Assembly: GCA_003278145.1 (NCBI GenBank)
Contig: QCGV01000010.1
Span: 1 to 37,929, forward strand
Direction: 5' to 3'
DNA length: 37,929 bases
From: OCS116 cluster bacterium AG-390-A19
Lineage (GTDB): Bacteria > Pseudomonadota > Alphaproteobacteria > MED-G09
Part shown: piece by piece, positions 6,321 through 14,749 of the stretch
How the letters are laid out: each line of letters opens with the position of its first letter
How positions within the stretch are numbered: the stretch's first letter is position 1
Program-made: the position numbers and the translations under genes
The notes under the pieces: model-generated
Seen by the model: only the letters and a program-made list of their open reading frames with translations
Database searches by the model: none
Told to the model about the DNA's origin: nothing

Positions 6321-7409
6321 ATGAAAAAATTAAATGAAACAGTCAAATTCCCTTGTGGTATTTCAATGAAAAATCCTTTTATGCTAGCCCCTTTAACAAA
6401 TACTCAAAGTTTTGAGGATGGTTGCTTATCTGATGATGAATTTAATTGGCTTTTAATGAGAGCTAAGGGTGATTTTGGTATGACAATGTCTTGCGCATCG
6501 CATGTACAAGAAGTAGGAAAAGGTTTTCCAGGTCAGTTAGGAATTTTTGATGATATTCATATTAATGGTTTAAAAAGATTAACTGAAAATATTAAATCTT
6601 ATAACAGTTTAGCAGTTGCACAACTACATCATGCCGGAATGAGATCACCTGAAGATATTATCGGCGAAAGACCAGTTTGCCCCTCCTCCGATGATGAGAC
6701 TAACTCAAGAGCTTTGACTTTAGATGAAGTAAAGAAACTCAGGGATGATTTTATATCTGCTGCTGTTAGAGCTAAAAAGTCTGGATATGATGGTGTAGAA
6801 ATCCATGGTGCTCATGGTTATATATTGTGCCAATTTTTAAGTTCATCAATTAATAAGAGAAAAGATGAATATGGAGGATCGTTAGAAAATAGATCCAAAA
6901 TAATTTTTGAAATTATTGATGGTATAAGAAATGAATGTGGAAAAAGTTTTCTTTTAGGAGTTAGGCTTTCACCAGAGAGATTTGGAATGGATCTTGAGGA
7001 GATCAAGATAGTTTGTAAACAATTGATTGAGACAAATAAAATAGATTTTTTAGATATTTCTTTGTGGGACTCATTTAAGTATCCTGCTAGTGAAAAAAAC
7101 AACGATGATCGAAATAAAAAAACATTACTAGAACATTTCACAGAATTAGATTTTAAAGATGTTATGCTTACTGTTGCTGGAAATATTCGTACAGGTCAGG
7201 ATGTTCAAAAAGTTATTAACTCTGGTGTAGATTTTGTTGCAATTGGCAGAGCCGCAATAGTTAATCATAATTTTCCAAAACTAGTAATTGATAACCCTGA
7301 ATTTGAGCCTTTAGGCTTACCTGTATCAAAAGATCATTTAAGAAAAGAAGGCGTCAGTGAAAAATTTATTGATTATCTAGGATTTTTTAAAGGTTTTGTT
7401 AATGAATAA
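6321..7409 (+). CDS. Old yellow enzyme-family NADH:flavin oxidoreductase
   Basis: A 362-residue FMN-binding TIM-barrel protein of the OYE family. It shows KNPFMLAPLTN near residue 17, QLHHAG at 101-106, and the diagnostic GYDGVEIHGAHGYILCQFLS (155-174), followed by KRKDEYGGSLENR. His162 and His165 (normally His/Asn or His/His) bind and protonate the alkene substrate. GRAAIVNHNFP near the end fits the FMN phosphate loop. It has no C-terminal FeS/FAD extension, so it is the short OYE type rather than full 2,4-dienoyl-CoA reductase. It would reduce activated C=C bonds. It is divergent from the AlkB-like operon, suggesting a linked role in hydrophobic-substrate metabolism; that link is inference. 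Confidence 0.9.
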   Translation: MKKLNETVKFPCGISMKNPFMLAPLTNTQSFEDGCLSDDEFNWLLMRAKGDFGMTMSCASHVQEVGKGFPGQLGIFDDIHINGLKRLTENIKSYNSLAVAQLHHAGMRSPEDIIGERPVCPSSDDETNSRALTLDEVKKLRDDFISAAVRAKKSGYDGVEIHGAHGYILCQFLSSSINKRKDEYGGSLENRSKIIFEIIDGIRNECGKSFLLGVRLSPERFGMDLEEIKIVCKQLIETNKIDFLDISLWDSFKYPASEKNNDDRNKKTLLEHFTELDFKDVMLTVAGNIRTGQDVQKVINSGVDFVAIGRAAIVNHNFPKLVIDNPEFEPLGLPVSKDHLRKEGVSEKFIDYLGFFKGFVNE

Positions 7410-7428
7410 AATGTGTTCGGAGTGAGGT

Positions 7429-8670
7429 TTATCTTATCTTCATTTTGTAAATCCATGGATCTAAAAGAATTCTGTCTTGATCAATATAAGATATTGGATT
7501 TTTAATCCTTGCATCAATTTTTGGATCTACAAGAGCGTTAACAACTTGATAAATATAGAATTGATCTTTGTAATATTTGGCTGCGTTAATTTCATTATCG
7601 CTTATTTCAAAAAAATCTTTTTTCTTACTTTTTGTGGACTTTACCTCAATAAAGATTTTATTACCATTTTCATCAAAAGATTGAATATCATATCCTGGAT
7701 AAGAGGATTTATCCTCATATTGTTTTACAATTTTTTCTGCAAGATCTCGTCTTCCGATATCTTTTAAGTAATTATACTCTCGCTTATAAACATGCTTTTC
7801 TCCGGCATCTCCAACTTTTTTTGATGGTTTTTGTGGATGATTACTGGCTTTGTTAAATTTATTTATTTTTGGGTTATAATCTTTCTCTATTCTTTCCATT
7901 CTTGGTGGATCAAAAGAGGGTATTTCATAATTAAAATTATCTAATTGCTTTAGTTTATCAACATCAAAAACAGACTCGGCTAATTCTTCAACAAAAGAAA
8001 TACCGTTCGCGTTTATAATTTTTTCATAAGCTTTTATATATTCTTTGAAGTCATTTTCTAGATTAACCTCTTTTAATGAATTTTCATCCAAATTATATGA
8101 TTTAGTAAAACATGTCCCTGCCTCATATGCTGCAACCTTAAATTTTGTACTTGATTTAAATTCTTTAATAATGAACTCCTTATCAGATGCATCGAAAAGA
8201 TCTATTCTATCATTATTATTAGGCCCATATTCTTGGAAAACTTTTGTAAATTTAATTTTTGCCTCATCAATTTTTGGAATACATTTATTCAAACTCTTTC
8301 CATAAAGATCACTGAATTGAGTTGCCCCAAGTCCAATTGATAAATAAAGCTTTTTTGAATTCCTGGAAAACAGATACGCAATATAAAAACCTTCTCTAGC
8401 TGAGATAGTAACATCTCTATGCATAATGCAAAGCCACGGAATGAAGGCAACGTTTCCCTCTCCTAGAGAAGACTTTATATAATATTTCTTTTCATCTAAA
8501 ATATTTTTAAAATATTTAGGAAGATCATTAATAAAAATTTTATGAGCCTCATGATCCCCATCGTTTGAGTAGATTTTTTTACCTTTCTCGTTTATTTTTT
8601 CGCAATTTTCTAGATACGCAGCCCAATTTTCACTAAAATTTAAAAAGGATTTTTTTAATAATTGTTCCAT
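7429..8670 (-). CDS. MrcB_N (DUF3578) + NOV_C (DUF3883) fusion, predicted restriction-like nuclease
   Basis: A 413-residue two-domain protein. The N-terminal part (about 10-190) matches the MrcB_N/DUF3578 pattern: IKSSLGEGNVAFIPWLCIMH at 65-84, then ISAREGFYIAYLFSRNSKKLYLS. The C-terminal part (about 285-395) matches NOV_C/DUF3883: GDAGEKHVYKREYNYL, SYPGYDIQSFD, IFIEVKSTK, FFEISDNEINAA. Asp328, Glu342 and Lys344 form a D-x13-E-x-K arrangement of the PD-(D/E)XK nuclease type. The pairing recalls modification-dependent restriction, with MrcB_N as a DNA reader, but there is no AAA/GTPase domain and no methylase next door. The middle (190-285) is charged linker. It is isolated between the OYE gene and tRNA-Pro. 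Function as a defence nuclease is inference. Confidence 0.8.
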   Translation of the reverse strand: MEQLLKKSFLNFSENWAAYLENCEKINEKGKKIYSNDGDHEAHKIFINDLPKYFKNILDEKKYYIKSSLGEGNVAFIPWLCIMHRDVTISAREGFYIAYLFSRNSKKLYLSIGLGATQFSDLYGKSLNKCIPKIDEAKIKFTKVFQEYGPNNNDRIDLFDASDKEFIIKEFKSSTKFKVAAYEAGTCFTKSYNLDENSLKEVNLENDFKEYIKAYEKIINANGISFVEELAESVFDVDKLKQLDNFNYEIPSFDPPRMERIEKDYNPKINKFNKASNHPQKPSKKVGDAGEKHVYKREYNYLKDIGRRDLAEKIVKQYEDKSSYPGYDIQSFDENGNKIFIEVKSTKSKKKDFFEISDNEINAAKYYKDQFYIYQVVNALVDPKIDARIKNPISYIDQDRILLDPWIYKMKIR

Positions 8671-8801
8671 CCTATTATTTGATAATAGAAAAAAAAATTA
8701 AACAAGCTTTTGTTAAAATATTTTAAAATATTTAAAACTACTACATTAGATGATTATGAAAAAAATAATTTTTTAGAATAGCTATTTTCTAGCATTTAAA
8801 A

Positions 8802-8878
<77 letters not shown>

Positions 8879-8931
8879 ACATGAACAATATATTATAAAA
8901 AAAAGTATTTTAAAGGATTGAAGTATATTTT

Positions 8932-9093
8932 TTAAAAGCGTTTATACCTCTCAATGGCTTTTTTCAAAGAAAAAATTCTTTCTTTTATAAAAGCTTTCTT
9001 ATTAGGTGTAATTACAGATCCATCCAAAATTTTATTTAAGTTTTCTTGATGGTTTCTGATAAAATGTAATAACTTTTGCTTTCTATTATTCAT
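8932..9093 (-). CDS. Small basic protein, 53 residues, hypothetical
   Basis: A minus-strand ORF MNNRKQKLLHFIRNHQENLN ... SLKKAIERYKRF, soluble, lysine/arginine-rich and predicted mostly helical. It starts 6 bases after the stop of the three-helix membrane protein upstream, so the two are probably translated from one message. I do not recognise a family. The tight linkage and normal codon use make it a credible gene. Confidence 0.55.
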   Translation of the reverse strand: MNNRKQKLLHFIRNHQENLNKILDGSVITPNKKAFIKERIFSLKKAIERYKRF

Positions 9094-9099
9094 CAGTTA

Positions 9100-9345
9100 C
9101 TATGCTAAATCCTCTTTCTTATTAAGGTAATAACCTCTTAGACCTATAACAGTATGAATAATATTTACTAATACAAATGCATATAAATCTAAAAAAATGA
9201 ATAGGACTGCACCCGATAAACGTCCTAGTGCTGTAACAATATATCCACTTAGACGTGTATTATGCTTAGTTGAGCTTACAAGAGCTACTCCTAATAAACT
9301 AATAACAACTACAACCCATTGGCCGTACAAAATAAAATCATTCAT
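9100..9345 (-). CDS. Small three-helix membrane protein
   Basis: An 81-residue protein with three hydrophobic segments (about 4-24, 34-50 and 53-72) and the motif GLRGYYLNKK near the end. AGGTG lies 5 bases before the ATG. It resembles in style small PnuC-like or CBU_0592-type membrane proteins, but I cannot assign it firmly. It is followed closely by the 53-residue basic ORF on the same strand. Confidence 0.65.
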   Translation of the reverse strand: MNDFILYGQWVVVVISLLGVALVSSTKHNTRLSGYIVTALGRLSGAVLFIFLDLYAFVLVNIIHTVIGLRGYYLNKKEDLA

Positions 9346-9488
9346 ATTTACACCTTTTAAAAATTAGAAATTAGTAAATAAATATCGATAAGCCACCAAG
9401 ATGACAAAATAAAAATTTATTTACCTAACAAATAAGGATATCATCAGTCATAATTCTTATAAAAATAAAAATAATAATGGAGAGTTAA

Positions 9489-9578
9489 ATGCAAAACGAT
9501 CTTAAGTGGATTTTAGGAGTTCTTTTTTTTCTTTTTGGTCCAGCCATCGCAATTATAATGCTTTATGTAAATTTCTAA
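9489..9578 (+). CDS. Membrane micro-protein, 29 residues
   Basis: A plus-strand ORF MQNDLKWILGVLFFLFGPAI ... YVNF, with a polar start and one transmembrane helix containing a GP kink. GGAG lies 5-6 bases before the ATG, which supports translation. It is the only ORF in the 277-base gap between the divergent membrane gene (starting at 9345) and the gene at 9623. Unknown function. Confidence 0.5.
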   Translation: MQNDLKWILGVLFFLFGPAIAIIMLYVNF

Positions 9579-9622
9579 ATAAGCTTATTTAATGTTTCAG
9601 ATATTTAAGTTAATTTAAATCA

Positions 9623-9826
9623 ATGAAAGAATACCCCAAGAGACCAAACCCTAGGACAGGTAAAAATTTTAAAAGGGGTGACTGGAATATTGTAAAAACA
9701 AAACGTTTTTTATTTTATGAAGTAAAAAAATTGGGAAGAGATAAAAAACATGCTCTCGAAAAATGGGCAATACCAAAAATATATTACAAATATTTAAAAA
9801 ATACTGAAAAACGTAAATCAGTTTAG
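9623..9826 (+). CDS. Small basic hypothetical protein, 67 residues
   Basis: A strongly basic protein (MKEYPKRPNPRTGKNFKRGD at its start; Lys/Arg about one third) without a membrane segment or cysteines. No clear ribosome site precedes the ATG. Its last four bases overlap the convergent SnoaL-like gene. The charge would suit nucleic-acid binding, but no family is recognised. Confidence 0.55.
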   Translation: MKEYPKRPNPRTGKNFKRGDWNIVKTKRFLFYEVKKLGRDKKHALEKWAIPKIYYKYLKNTEKRKSV

Positions 9827-10278
9827 GAGAAGTTTTTTAGTGAAAAATTTTTATCAGGAATTAATCTTTTACTATCGCCCCATAAAGAGTCATTTGCTAA
9901 TGAGCTATCAAAAGCCTCAATTAGACGAATAATTTTTCCTTCCTCTATAGTTATTATATGTAAATATACCTGATTATAAGGTTTGCCACTCAGGGCAATT
10001 CCATCATTTTGTGTCATAGCGATTACTGTATCATTGAAAGAATTTATAATTTTAAAATCTTTACAAAAGACTATTTCCTCAGGATTTACGCAAGAAAAAA
10101 CAAGAGGAAGAACATCCTCCATAAATCTTTTTTTTCCTTTATAATGACCAGATAATACCCCATTTTCCATTGGGACAATTAACTCAAACTCATTACTTAG
10201 CAAACTATCAATTACTTCAATCTCTCCATTAGAAATACTAGTATAAAATTTTTCTGTAATGTCCTTTATTTGGATCAT
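9823..10278 (-). CDS. SnoaL-like / NTF2-fold protein
   Basis: A 151-residue soluble protein with the cone-shaped NTF2/SnoaL layout. An N-terminal helix pair (ITEKFYTSISNGEIEVIDSLLSN) is followed by GHYKGKKRFMEDVLPLVF and alternating strands ending VYLHIITIEEGKIIRLIEAFDS, the usual family ending. Members are isomerases, hydrolases, cyclases or ligand binders; catalytic residues cannot be assigned here. No signal peptide. It lies 21 bases downstream of a second, secreted SnoaL-like gene and is probably co-transcribed. Confidence 0.72.
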   Translation of the reverse strand: MIQIKDITEKFYTSISNGEIEVIDSLLSNEFELIVPMENGVLSGHYKGKKRFMEDVLPLVFSCVNPEEIVFCKDFKIINSFNDTVIAMTQNDGIALSGKPYNQVYLHIITIEEGKIIRLIEAFDSSLANDSLWGDSKRLIPDKNFSLKNFS

Positions 10279-10299
10279 ATGATTTAATTTTTTAAAACT

Positions 10300-10800
10300 T
10301 TAATTTGAACCAATACTTGTCAAAGTATGTTTGATAATTTTCCATGAACCGTCTTTATTGACCATATGAGTATCGTAGTACCCCCATAAAGTAGTTTTTT
10401 CATTATCTTTATTTTTATAGTAATGCGTAGCCTGAAGATCTGTTCTTGCCTTTGCAACACCGTTTTCAAACTTAATTAATGGATTACCGAGCATGTGCTG
10501 CGTACTTCTATATTCACTAATAGCCTGTTCAACATATTCAACCCAAGAATCTATTCCATCAAAAGAAACTGGCTCGCCAGATCTAAAACTTGGATCATAA
10601 ATAATGTTAACCTCTACATTGTCATCAAAAATTGATCTAAAAAGATTATAGTTTTTGGTATCAATTCCTTTTGCATAGTTATTCATTACATCGATAATTT
10701 CAAATTTATCATTTGCAGATAGATCGCCCGCCATCACATTCCCCATTGTTTGAGTTAAAAAAATTAATGTTAATAATATTTTTTTTATTGTTACAACCAT
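10300..10800 (-). CDS. Secreted SnoaL-like (NTF2-fold) protein
   Basis: A 166-residue protein with a signal peptide (KKILLTLIFLTQTMGNVMAG, cleavage after the MA pair) and a SnoaL_4-type domain. It shows DVMNNYAKGIDTKNYNLFRSIF, then STQHMLGNPLIKFENGVAKA and a terminal WGYYDTHMVNKDGSWKI. Cytosolic members of this subfamily include ring-hydroxylating-dioxygenase-linked and dehydratase-like enzymes; a periplasmic version is less usual. It precedes another NTF2-fold gene on the same strand, but the two are too different to be a recent duplication. Confidence 0.75.
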   Translation of the reverse strand: MVVTIKKILLTLIFLTQTMGNVMAGDLSANDKFEIIDVMNNYAKGIDTKNYNLFRSIFDDNVEVNIIYDPSFRSGEPVSFDGIDSWVEYVEQAISEYRSTQHMLGNPLIKFENGVAKARTDLQATHYYKNKDNEKTTLWGYYDTHMVNKDGSWKIIKHTLTSIGSN

Positions 10801-10826
10801 GAAAAACCTCTTAAGTAAAATTTAGA

Positions 10827-11291
10827 TCAAAAAAGACTACCATTATTATTAAACCAATCAAGAATATATTCATTAACATCTTTTATGTCTTTTTCATTAA
10901 CTGAATAATTTTTTACCGACATACCTTCCTCATGAATTGTATTTTTATTACCAGTAATTAAATGATGCCACACTGGTAAATCATCATTATTAAATACCAG
11001 TCTATATGAGCATGTATCAGGCAACCAACTTAAATCTTCAATGTTTTCAGGAGATAATTTTATACAATCACTTACATTTTTTTGACGATTTTTATAATCG
11101 GTACATGCGCAAGTATTTTGATCTAAATACATACAGCTAACATTTGAAATTGAAATCTCTCCCGTCTCAATATCCTCTAATTTATGAAGACAACATTTTC
11201 CACAACCATCACATAACGACTCCCATTCATGATCAGTCATTTGTTTTAAAGTTTTATATTTCCAGAACTTATTTTTTTCTTTCATTTTCAA
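10827..11291 (-). CDS. UPF0260 (YcgN-like) cysteine-cluster protein
   Basis: A 154-residue protein starting MKMKEKNKFWKYKTLKQMTD, followed by WESLCDGCGKCC with Cys27-x2-Cys30-x2-Cys33-Cys34, the CxxCxxCC cluster of the YkgJ/YcgN zinc- or iron-chelating family. More conserved cysteines occur in SCMYLD and CACTDYKNRQ, and LSWLPDTCSYRL is typical of YcgN. Length matches the family. The physiological role is not established. It begins the three-gene minus-strand run with the two SnoaL-like genes. Confidence 0.88.
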   Translation of the reverse strand: MKMKEKNKFWKYKTLKQMTDHEWESLCDGCGKCCLHKLEDIETGEISISNVSCMYLDQNTCACTDYKNRQKNVSDCIKLSPENIEDLSWLPDTCSYRLVFNNDDLPVWHHLITGNKNTIHEEGMSVKNYSVNEKDIKDVNEYILDWFNNNGSLF

Positions 11292-11365
11292 ATAATATAT
11301 AAATTAAATTCAAAAGAGAATAACTCTTAATAGACAATTAAAATCTTATTATTTAAATTTAAGTA

Positions 11366-11776
11366 ATGAAATTAATTTTATCACTTTTTATCTTTTCTAT
11401 ATTTTTATTCATCAACAAAGCAGCCTTCGCAGAATGGTCATTATATGGAGAAACTGAAGCTGGTTATCATTTTATTAATTTAGACGATACAAGTTCAGAT
11501 GATAAATATGTCTATTACTGGATACTTACCGACTACAAAGAGCCGCAAAGTAATAATCTTATTTCAGATAAATTTTTATCGAAAAAAGTATATAAACAAA
11601 CTGACTGTAGAAGATTTAGAACTAGTGCGTCTGAAATTATTATTTATAGTGAAAAAATGTCTGAAGGCGAAATTATTATAAAAGAGAAATATGGTGAAAG
11701 TAGTTTTTCAACCCCTAATTTTGACTCAATAGGCTTTGAAGAACTAGAAGTAATTTGTAGTTATACTAATAACTAA
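11366..11776 (+). CDS. Secreted protein resembling surface-adhesin E domain
   Basis: A 136-residue protein with a signal peptide (MKLILSLFIFSIFLFINKAAFA, cleaved before EWSLYG). The mature part has W-x-LYG at its start, a central YVYYWILTDYKEPQ, the element QTDCRRFRTSASEIIIYSEKMSEGE, and a closing VICSYTNN. The two cysteines probably form a disulfide. The pattern resembles the PF16747 surface-adhesin E-like family, common as small periplasmic or surface proteins; I hold this assignment moderately. It is monocistronic and ends one base before the convergent small gene. Confidence 0.62.
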   Translation: MKLILSLFIFSIFLFINKAAFAEWSLYGETEAGYHFINLDDTSSDDKYVYYWILTDYKEPQSNNLISDKFLSKKVYKQTDCRRFRTSASEIIIYSEKMSEGEIIIKEKYGESSFSTPNFDSIGFEELEVICSYTNN

Positions 11777-11777
11777 A

Positions 11778-11924
11778 TTAACTATTATCCTTATCTGAAT
11801 TTAAAACATGGTCTACAGAGAATTCTGCGCCAAAGTTTTCATCTTTGTATGAGTCATTTTCGGTATAATTATCATTTAAAAAACCCTCAACAAAATTCCA
11901 TCCAGCTTCTAAAATTTTATTCAC
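11778..11924 (-). CDS. Small acidic hypothetical protein, 48 residues
   Basis: Starting at GTG 11924 the protein reads MNKILEAGWNFVEGFLNDNY and continues as an Asp/Glu/Asn-rich tail ending NSDKDNS. GAGGGG lies just upstream of this GTG. The frame is open to a TTG at 11981, which has no ribosome site and would add a very basic segment unlike the rest, so the GTG is preferred. Its stop lies 1 base after the convergent adhesin-like gene. No family recognised. Confidence 0.45.
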   Translation of the reverse strand: MNKILEAGWNFVEGFLNDNYTENDSYKDENFGAEFSVDHVLNSDKDNS

Positions 11925-12022
11925 ATTCCCCTCTTTATTTTTATTATTTTTAAACGTTACCCGAGTCTTTAAAAAAACCAAATAAAATATTATCCTATGA
12001 AATAAACTTGTCTAGATAAATT

Positions 12023-12388
12023 TTATTTTGAAAGAACTTCAAGAATATTATTTAGCCTGTTAAGGATCTCATCTTTATTTTTAAAATTAGGTTTTTCTTC
12101 ATATTCTCGATTTGTATTTGTATCGATGTTAGATTTAGCATTATTGATATCAGTATCGAGTTTTTCGTTTGCTTGCTTAATACTTAATCCATCATTTTTT
12201 AAGAAATTTTTAATTTTTAATAAAAGCCTAATATCTTCAGGTTTGTAAAATCTTCTACCACCAGGCCTCTTAATAAGCTTAACTTGCTTAAATTTAGTTT
12301 CCCAAAAGCGTAAAACATAAGTTGGAACTCCTATTTCTTTAGAAGCCTCTCCTATTGTTCTGTATGCATCAGGACTTTTTTTTACCAT
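12023..12388 (-). CDS. MerR-family transcriptional regulator next to ihfA
   Basis: A 121-residue regulator with a MerR winged helix at residues 10-70 (RTIGEASKEIGVPTYVLRFW, then KRPGGRRFYKPEDIRLLLKI). The C-terminal part is short, charged and ends in a helix (ILNRLNNILEVL), with no metal-binding cysteines, so it is not a metal sensor. A MerR gene directly after ihfA is a conserved alphaproteobacterial arrangement. It starts 13 bases after the ihfA stop and is probably the last gene of the plsX-fabH-ihfA operon. Confidence 0.88.
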   Translation of the reverse strand: MVKKSPDAYRTIGEASKEIGVPTYVLRFWETKFKQVKLIKRPGGRRFYKPEDIRLLLKIKNFLKNDGLSIKQANEKLDTDINNAKSNIDTNTNREYEEKPNFKNKDEILNRLNNILEVLSK

Positions 12389-12401
12389 TTAGTATTTTTT
12401 T

Positions 12402-12692
12402 TTAATCATTGACGACCTTGTTTTTAAGTTCTTTACTCGCTCTAAAAACAACAACTCTTCTCGCATCAATTACTGCTTCCTCTTTTGTTTTAGGATTTCG
12501 ACCAATTCTTTGTTTTTTATCTCTAACCATAAAACTTCCGAAGGAAGATAATTTAACGCTTTTACCGTCAATTAATTCTAAAATCATCTCTTCGAAAATT
12601 TGATCAACAATATCAGATGACTCAACTTTAGAAATTCCTACTTTTGAATAAATAGCTTCTGATAAATCTGCTCTGGTTAAAGTTTTGTTCAT
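12402..12692 (-). CDS. ihfA: Integration host factor subunit alpha
   Basis: A 96-residue DNABII protein. It has the N-terminal helices (TRADLSEAIYSKVGISKVES), the VKLSSFGSFMVRDK turn, and the DNA-intercalating arm QRIGRNPKTKEEAVIDARRV with the conserved Pro. The arm sequence and the adjacent MerR gene favour IHF-alpha over HU. It bends DNA in nucleoid organisation and promoter architecture. It lies between fabH and the MerR gene. Confidence 0.92.
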   Translation of the reverse strand: MNKTLTRADLSEAIYSKVGISKVESSDIVDQIFEEMILELIDGKSVKLSSFGSFMVRDKKQRIGRNPKTKEEAVIDARRVVVFRASKELKNKVVND

Positions 12693-12747
12693 TTTTAAAT
12701 TCCCTATACTATATAAAACTCTTTTTTAATAAAATAATCAAGGGCTT

Positions 12748-13725
12748 CTACCATCTAATTAAAGTAGAACCCCAACTAAAGCCACCTCCCATAGCTTCAA
12801 GTAAAACCAAGTCGCCTTTCTTAATTTTACCCTCTTGAACTGCATCAAATAAAGCGAGAGGAATTGAGGCGGCAGATGTATTGGCATGTTTTTGAACTGT
12901 AACTATTATTTTATCTTCATTAAGTCCAACTTTTTTTGCCACAGACTCAAGTATTCTTATATTTGCTTGATGAGGCACAAACCAATCGATATCTTCGACT
13001 TTTAAATTATTATAATCCAAAGCCTCTTCTATAACAGATGATATATTTTTAACAGCATGTTTAAAAACTCCTTGACCATCCATCCTTAGATAACCAACAT
13101 TAGTTGTTGTAGAAGGACCACCATCAACATACAATAAATCACCATACCTTCCATCAGAGTGCAAATGATTGCTCAAAATACCTCTATCACTTCCTTCGTA
13201 GGAAGATAAAACAACAGCTCCAGCACCGTCACCAAATAAAACGCAGGTACCTCTATCATTCCAGTCTAAAATTCTACTAAAAGTCTCAGAACCAATAACA
13301 AGTGCATTTTTAACTTTGCCTGTTTTTATTGCATTATCAGCTGCTTCTAAAGCAAAAACAAAACCTGAGCACACTGCTTGCATATCATAGGCATAACACT
13401 TCTCTATTCCTAACGATGATTGAATAACAGTTGCTGATGCTGGAAAAGTATTATCAGGTGTAGCAGTAGCTAATATAATCATATCAATATCTGTATTTTC
13501 TAGTTTTGCATTTTTTAATGCAAATTTTGCAGCTTCAGCACCAAGGGATGATGTTGTTTCATCGTCTGATGCTATTCTTCTTTCTTGAATTCCTGTTCGT
13601 TCAACTATCCATTCTTCAGATGTATCAACTCTTTTTGTTAAATCTTTATTTGTAACAATTGTTTTTGGAAGAGAAGCACCAACACCAGTAACAACGGATT
13701 GATATAATTTAGTCTTTTGATTCAT
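12748..13725 (-). CDS. fabH: 3-oxoacyl-ACP synthase III (KAS III)
   Basis: A 325-residue thiolase-fold enzyme that starts fatty-acid synthesis by condensing acyl-CoA with malonyl-ACP. The catalytic triad is complete: Cys119 in [11 protein letters not shown], His252 in VPHQANIRI and Asn282 in [23 protein letters not shown] near residue 37 and GGGFSWGS near the end are also typical. Its first 17 bases overlap the end of plsX, indicating coupled translation, and ihfA follows. Assignment is firm. Confidence 0.97.
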   Translation of the reverse strand: MNQKTKLYQSVVTGVGASLPKTIVTNKDLTKRVDTSEEWIVERTGIQERRIASDDETTSSLGAEAAKFALKNAKLENTDIDMIILATATPDNTFPASATVIQSSLGIEKCYAYDMQAVCSGFVFALEAADNAIKTGKVKNALVIGSETFSRILDWNDRGTCVLFGDGAGAVVLSSYEGSDRGILSNHLHSDGRYGDLLYVDGGPSTTTNVGYLRMDGQGVFKHAVKNISSVIEEALDYNNLKVEDIDWFVPHQANIRILESVAKKVGLNEDKIIVTVQKHANTSAASIPLALFDAVQEGKIKKGDLVLLEAMGGGFSWGSTLIRW

Positions 13726-14734
13726 AATCTTTTTTCTTAGCTATAAGTTTTTTAATTTCACTTGAAATATCATTTTGAGATAGCTTTGTACTAAATTCAA
13801 TTGCTTTTGAAAACCCAAGAATATCAGTACCTCCATGACTTTTAACAACAAGACCATTTAAACCTAGAAACACACCTCCATTTAATTCTCTTGGATCCAT
13901 TTTATCTTTTAAAGCTCTAAATGCACTCTTACCTATTAAATATCCTAACTTTCCCATTGTTGAACCTCCAAAAACATCTGAAATAAAATGACCAATTAAT
14001 CTAGCAGTTCCTTCAGCTGTTTTTAGAGCAATATTACCTGTAAAACCATCAGTTACAACAACATCAGACTTACCCAAAGAAAGATTATCTCCTTCAACAT
14101 AACCAATATAATCTCTAGAAAAAAGTTCTTTCATTTTTAGAGAGGCGTCTTGTATGATCTCTGTTCCCTTCATTTCTTCATGTCCAATATTTAGTAATCC
14201 GATTGTTGGATCATTTTTACTAAAAACACTCTTTGCATAGGAATATCCAAGAATACCAAATTGCACCAATTGATCCGAAGTTACTTCAACATTTGCACCC
14301 AGATCGAGTACAACAGAATGACTGGTTTTATTTGGCCATAAACTTGAAATTGCAGCCCTCTCAATGCCATCAATAGTTCTTAAAATTATTGTAGATAAAC
14401 CCATTAATGCACCAGTATTTCCTGCTGAAATAGCTATATCCGCTTTACCTTCCGAAATAGCATTTATACAACCCCACATAGAAGACTCTTTTCCAACCCT
14501 TCTAATTGCATCAATTGGCTTAGTATCCATTTCAACGACCTTATCACAATGAATAACCTCTATTTTATCTTTCGAATATTCAATATTTTTAAGCTTTTCT
14601 ATAATTAACCTCTCATTCCCAAAAAAAATAACAGATAACTCTTTTTGCCTTTTCATAGCTAAGCAAGCACCCTCAATGGTAACATCTATACCGTTATCCC
14701 CGCCCATTGCATCTATAGAAATTATTTTTTCCAA
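13709..14734 (-). CDS. plsX: Phosphate acyltransferase PlsX
   Basis: A 341-residue protein with the PlsX hallmarks: [19 protein letters not shown] at the N-terminus, DKPID-like [38 protein letters not shown], and [14 protein letters not shown]. It converts acyl-ACP to acyl phosphate for phospholipid synthesis at the membrane surface. It overlaps fabH by 17 bases and follows the cytochrome bc1 chaperone gene by 15. The yceD (DUF177) and rpmF genes that often precede plsX are absent. Confidence 0.96.
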   Translation of the reverse strand: MEKIISIDAMGGDNGIDVTIEGACLAMKRQKELSVIFFGNERLIIEKLKNIEYSKDKIEVIHCDKVVEMDTKPIDAIRRVGKESSMWGCINAISEGKADIAISAGNTGALMGLSTIILRTIDGIERAAISSLWPNKTSHSVVLDLGANVEVTSDQLVQFGILGYSYAKSVFSKNDPTIGLLNIGHEEMKGTEIIQDASLKMKELFSRDYIGYVEGDNLSLGKSDVVVTDGFTGNIALKTAEGTARLIGHFISDVFGGSTMGKLGYLIGKSAFRALKDKMDPRELNGGVFLGLNGLVVKSHGGTDILGFSKAIEFSTKLSQNDISSEIKKLIAKKKDYESKD

Positions 14735-14749
14735 ACTAATACCTCAAAA

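Noticed and set aside
6818-7141. 107-codon antisense ORF inside the OYE gene
   Set aside because: It lies wholly within a well-supported gene and has a composition typical of a reverse-strand shadow.
7429-8670. A complete McrBC system
   Set aside because: No GTPase/AAA motor and no McrC-like gene are present; only the MrcB_N-type domain and a NOV_C domain are seen.
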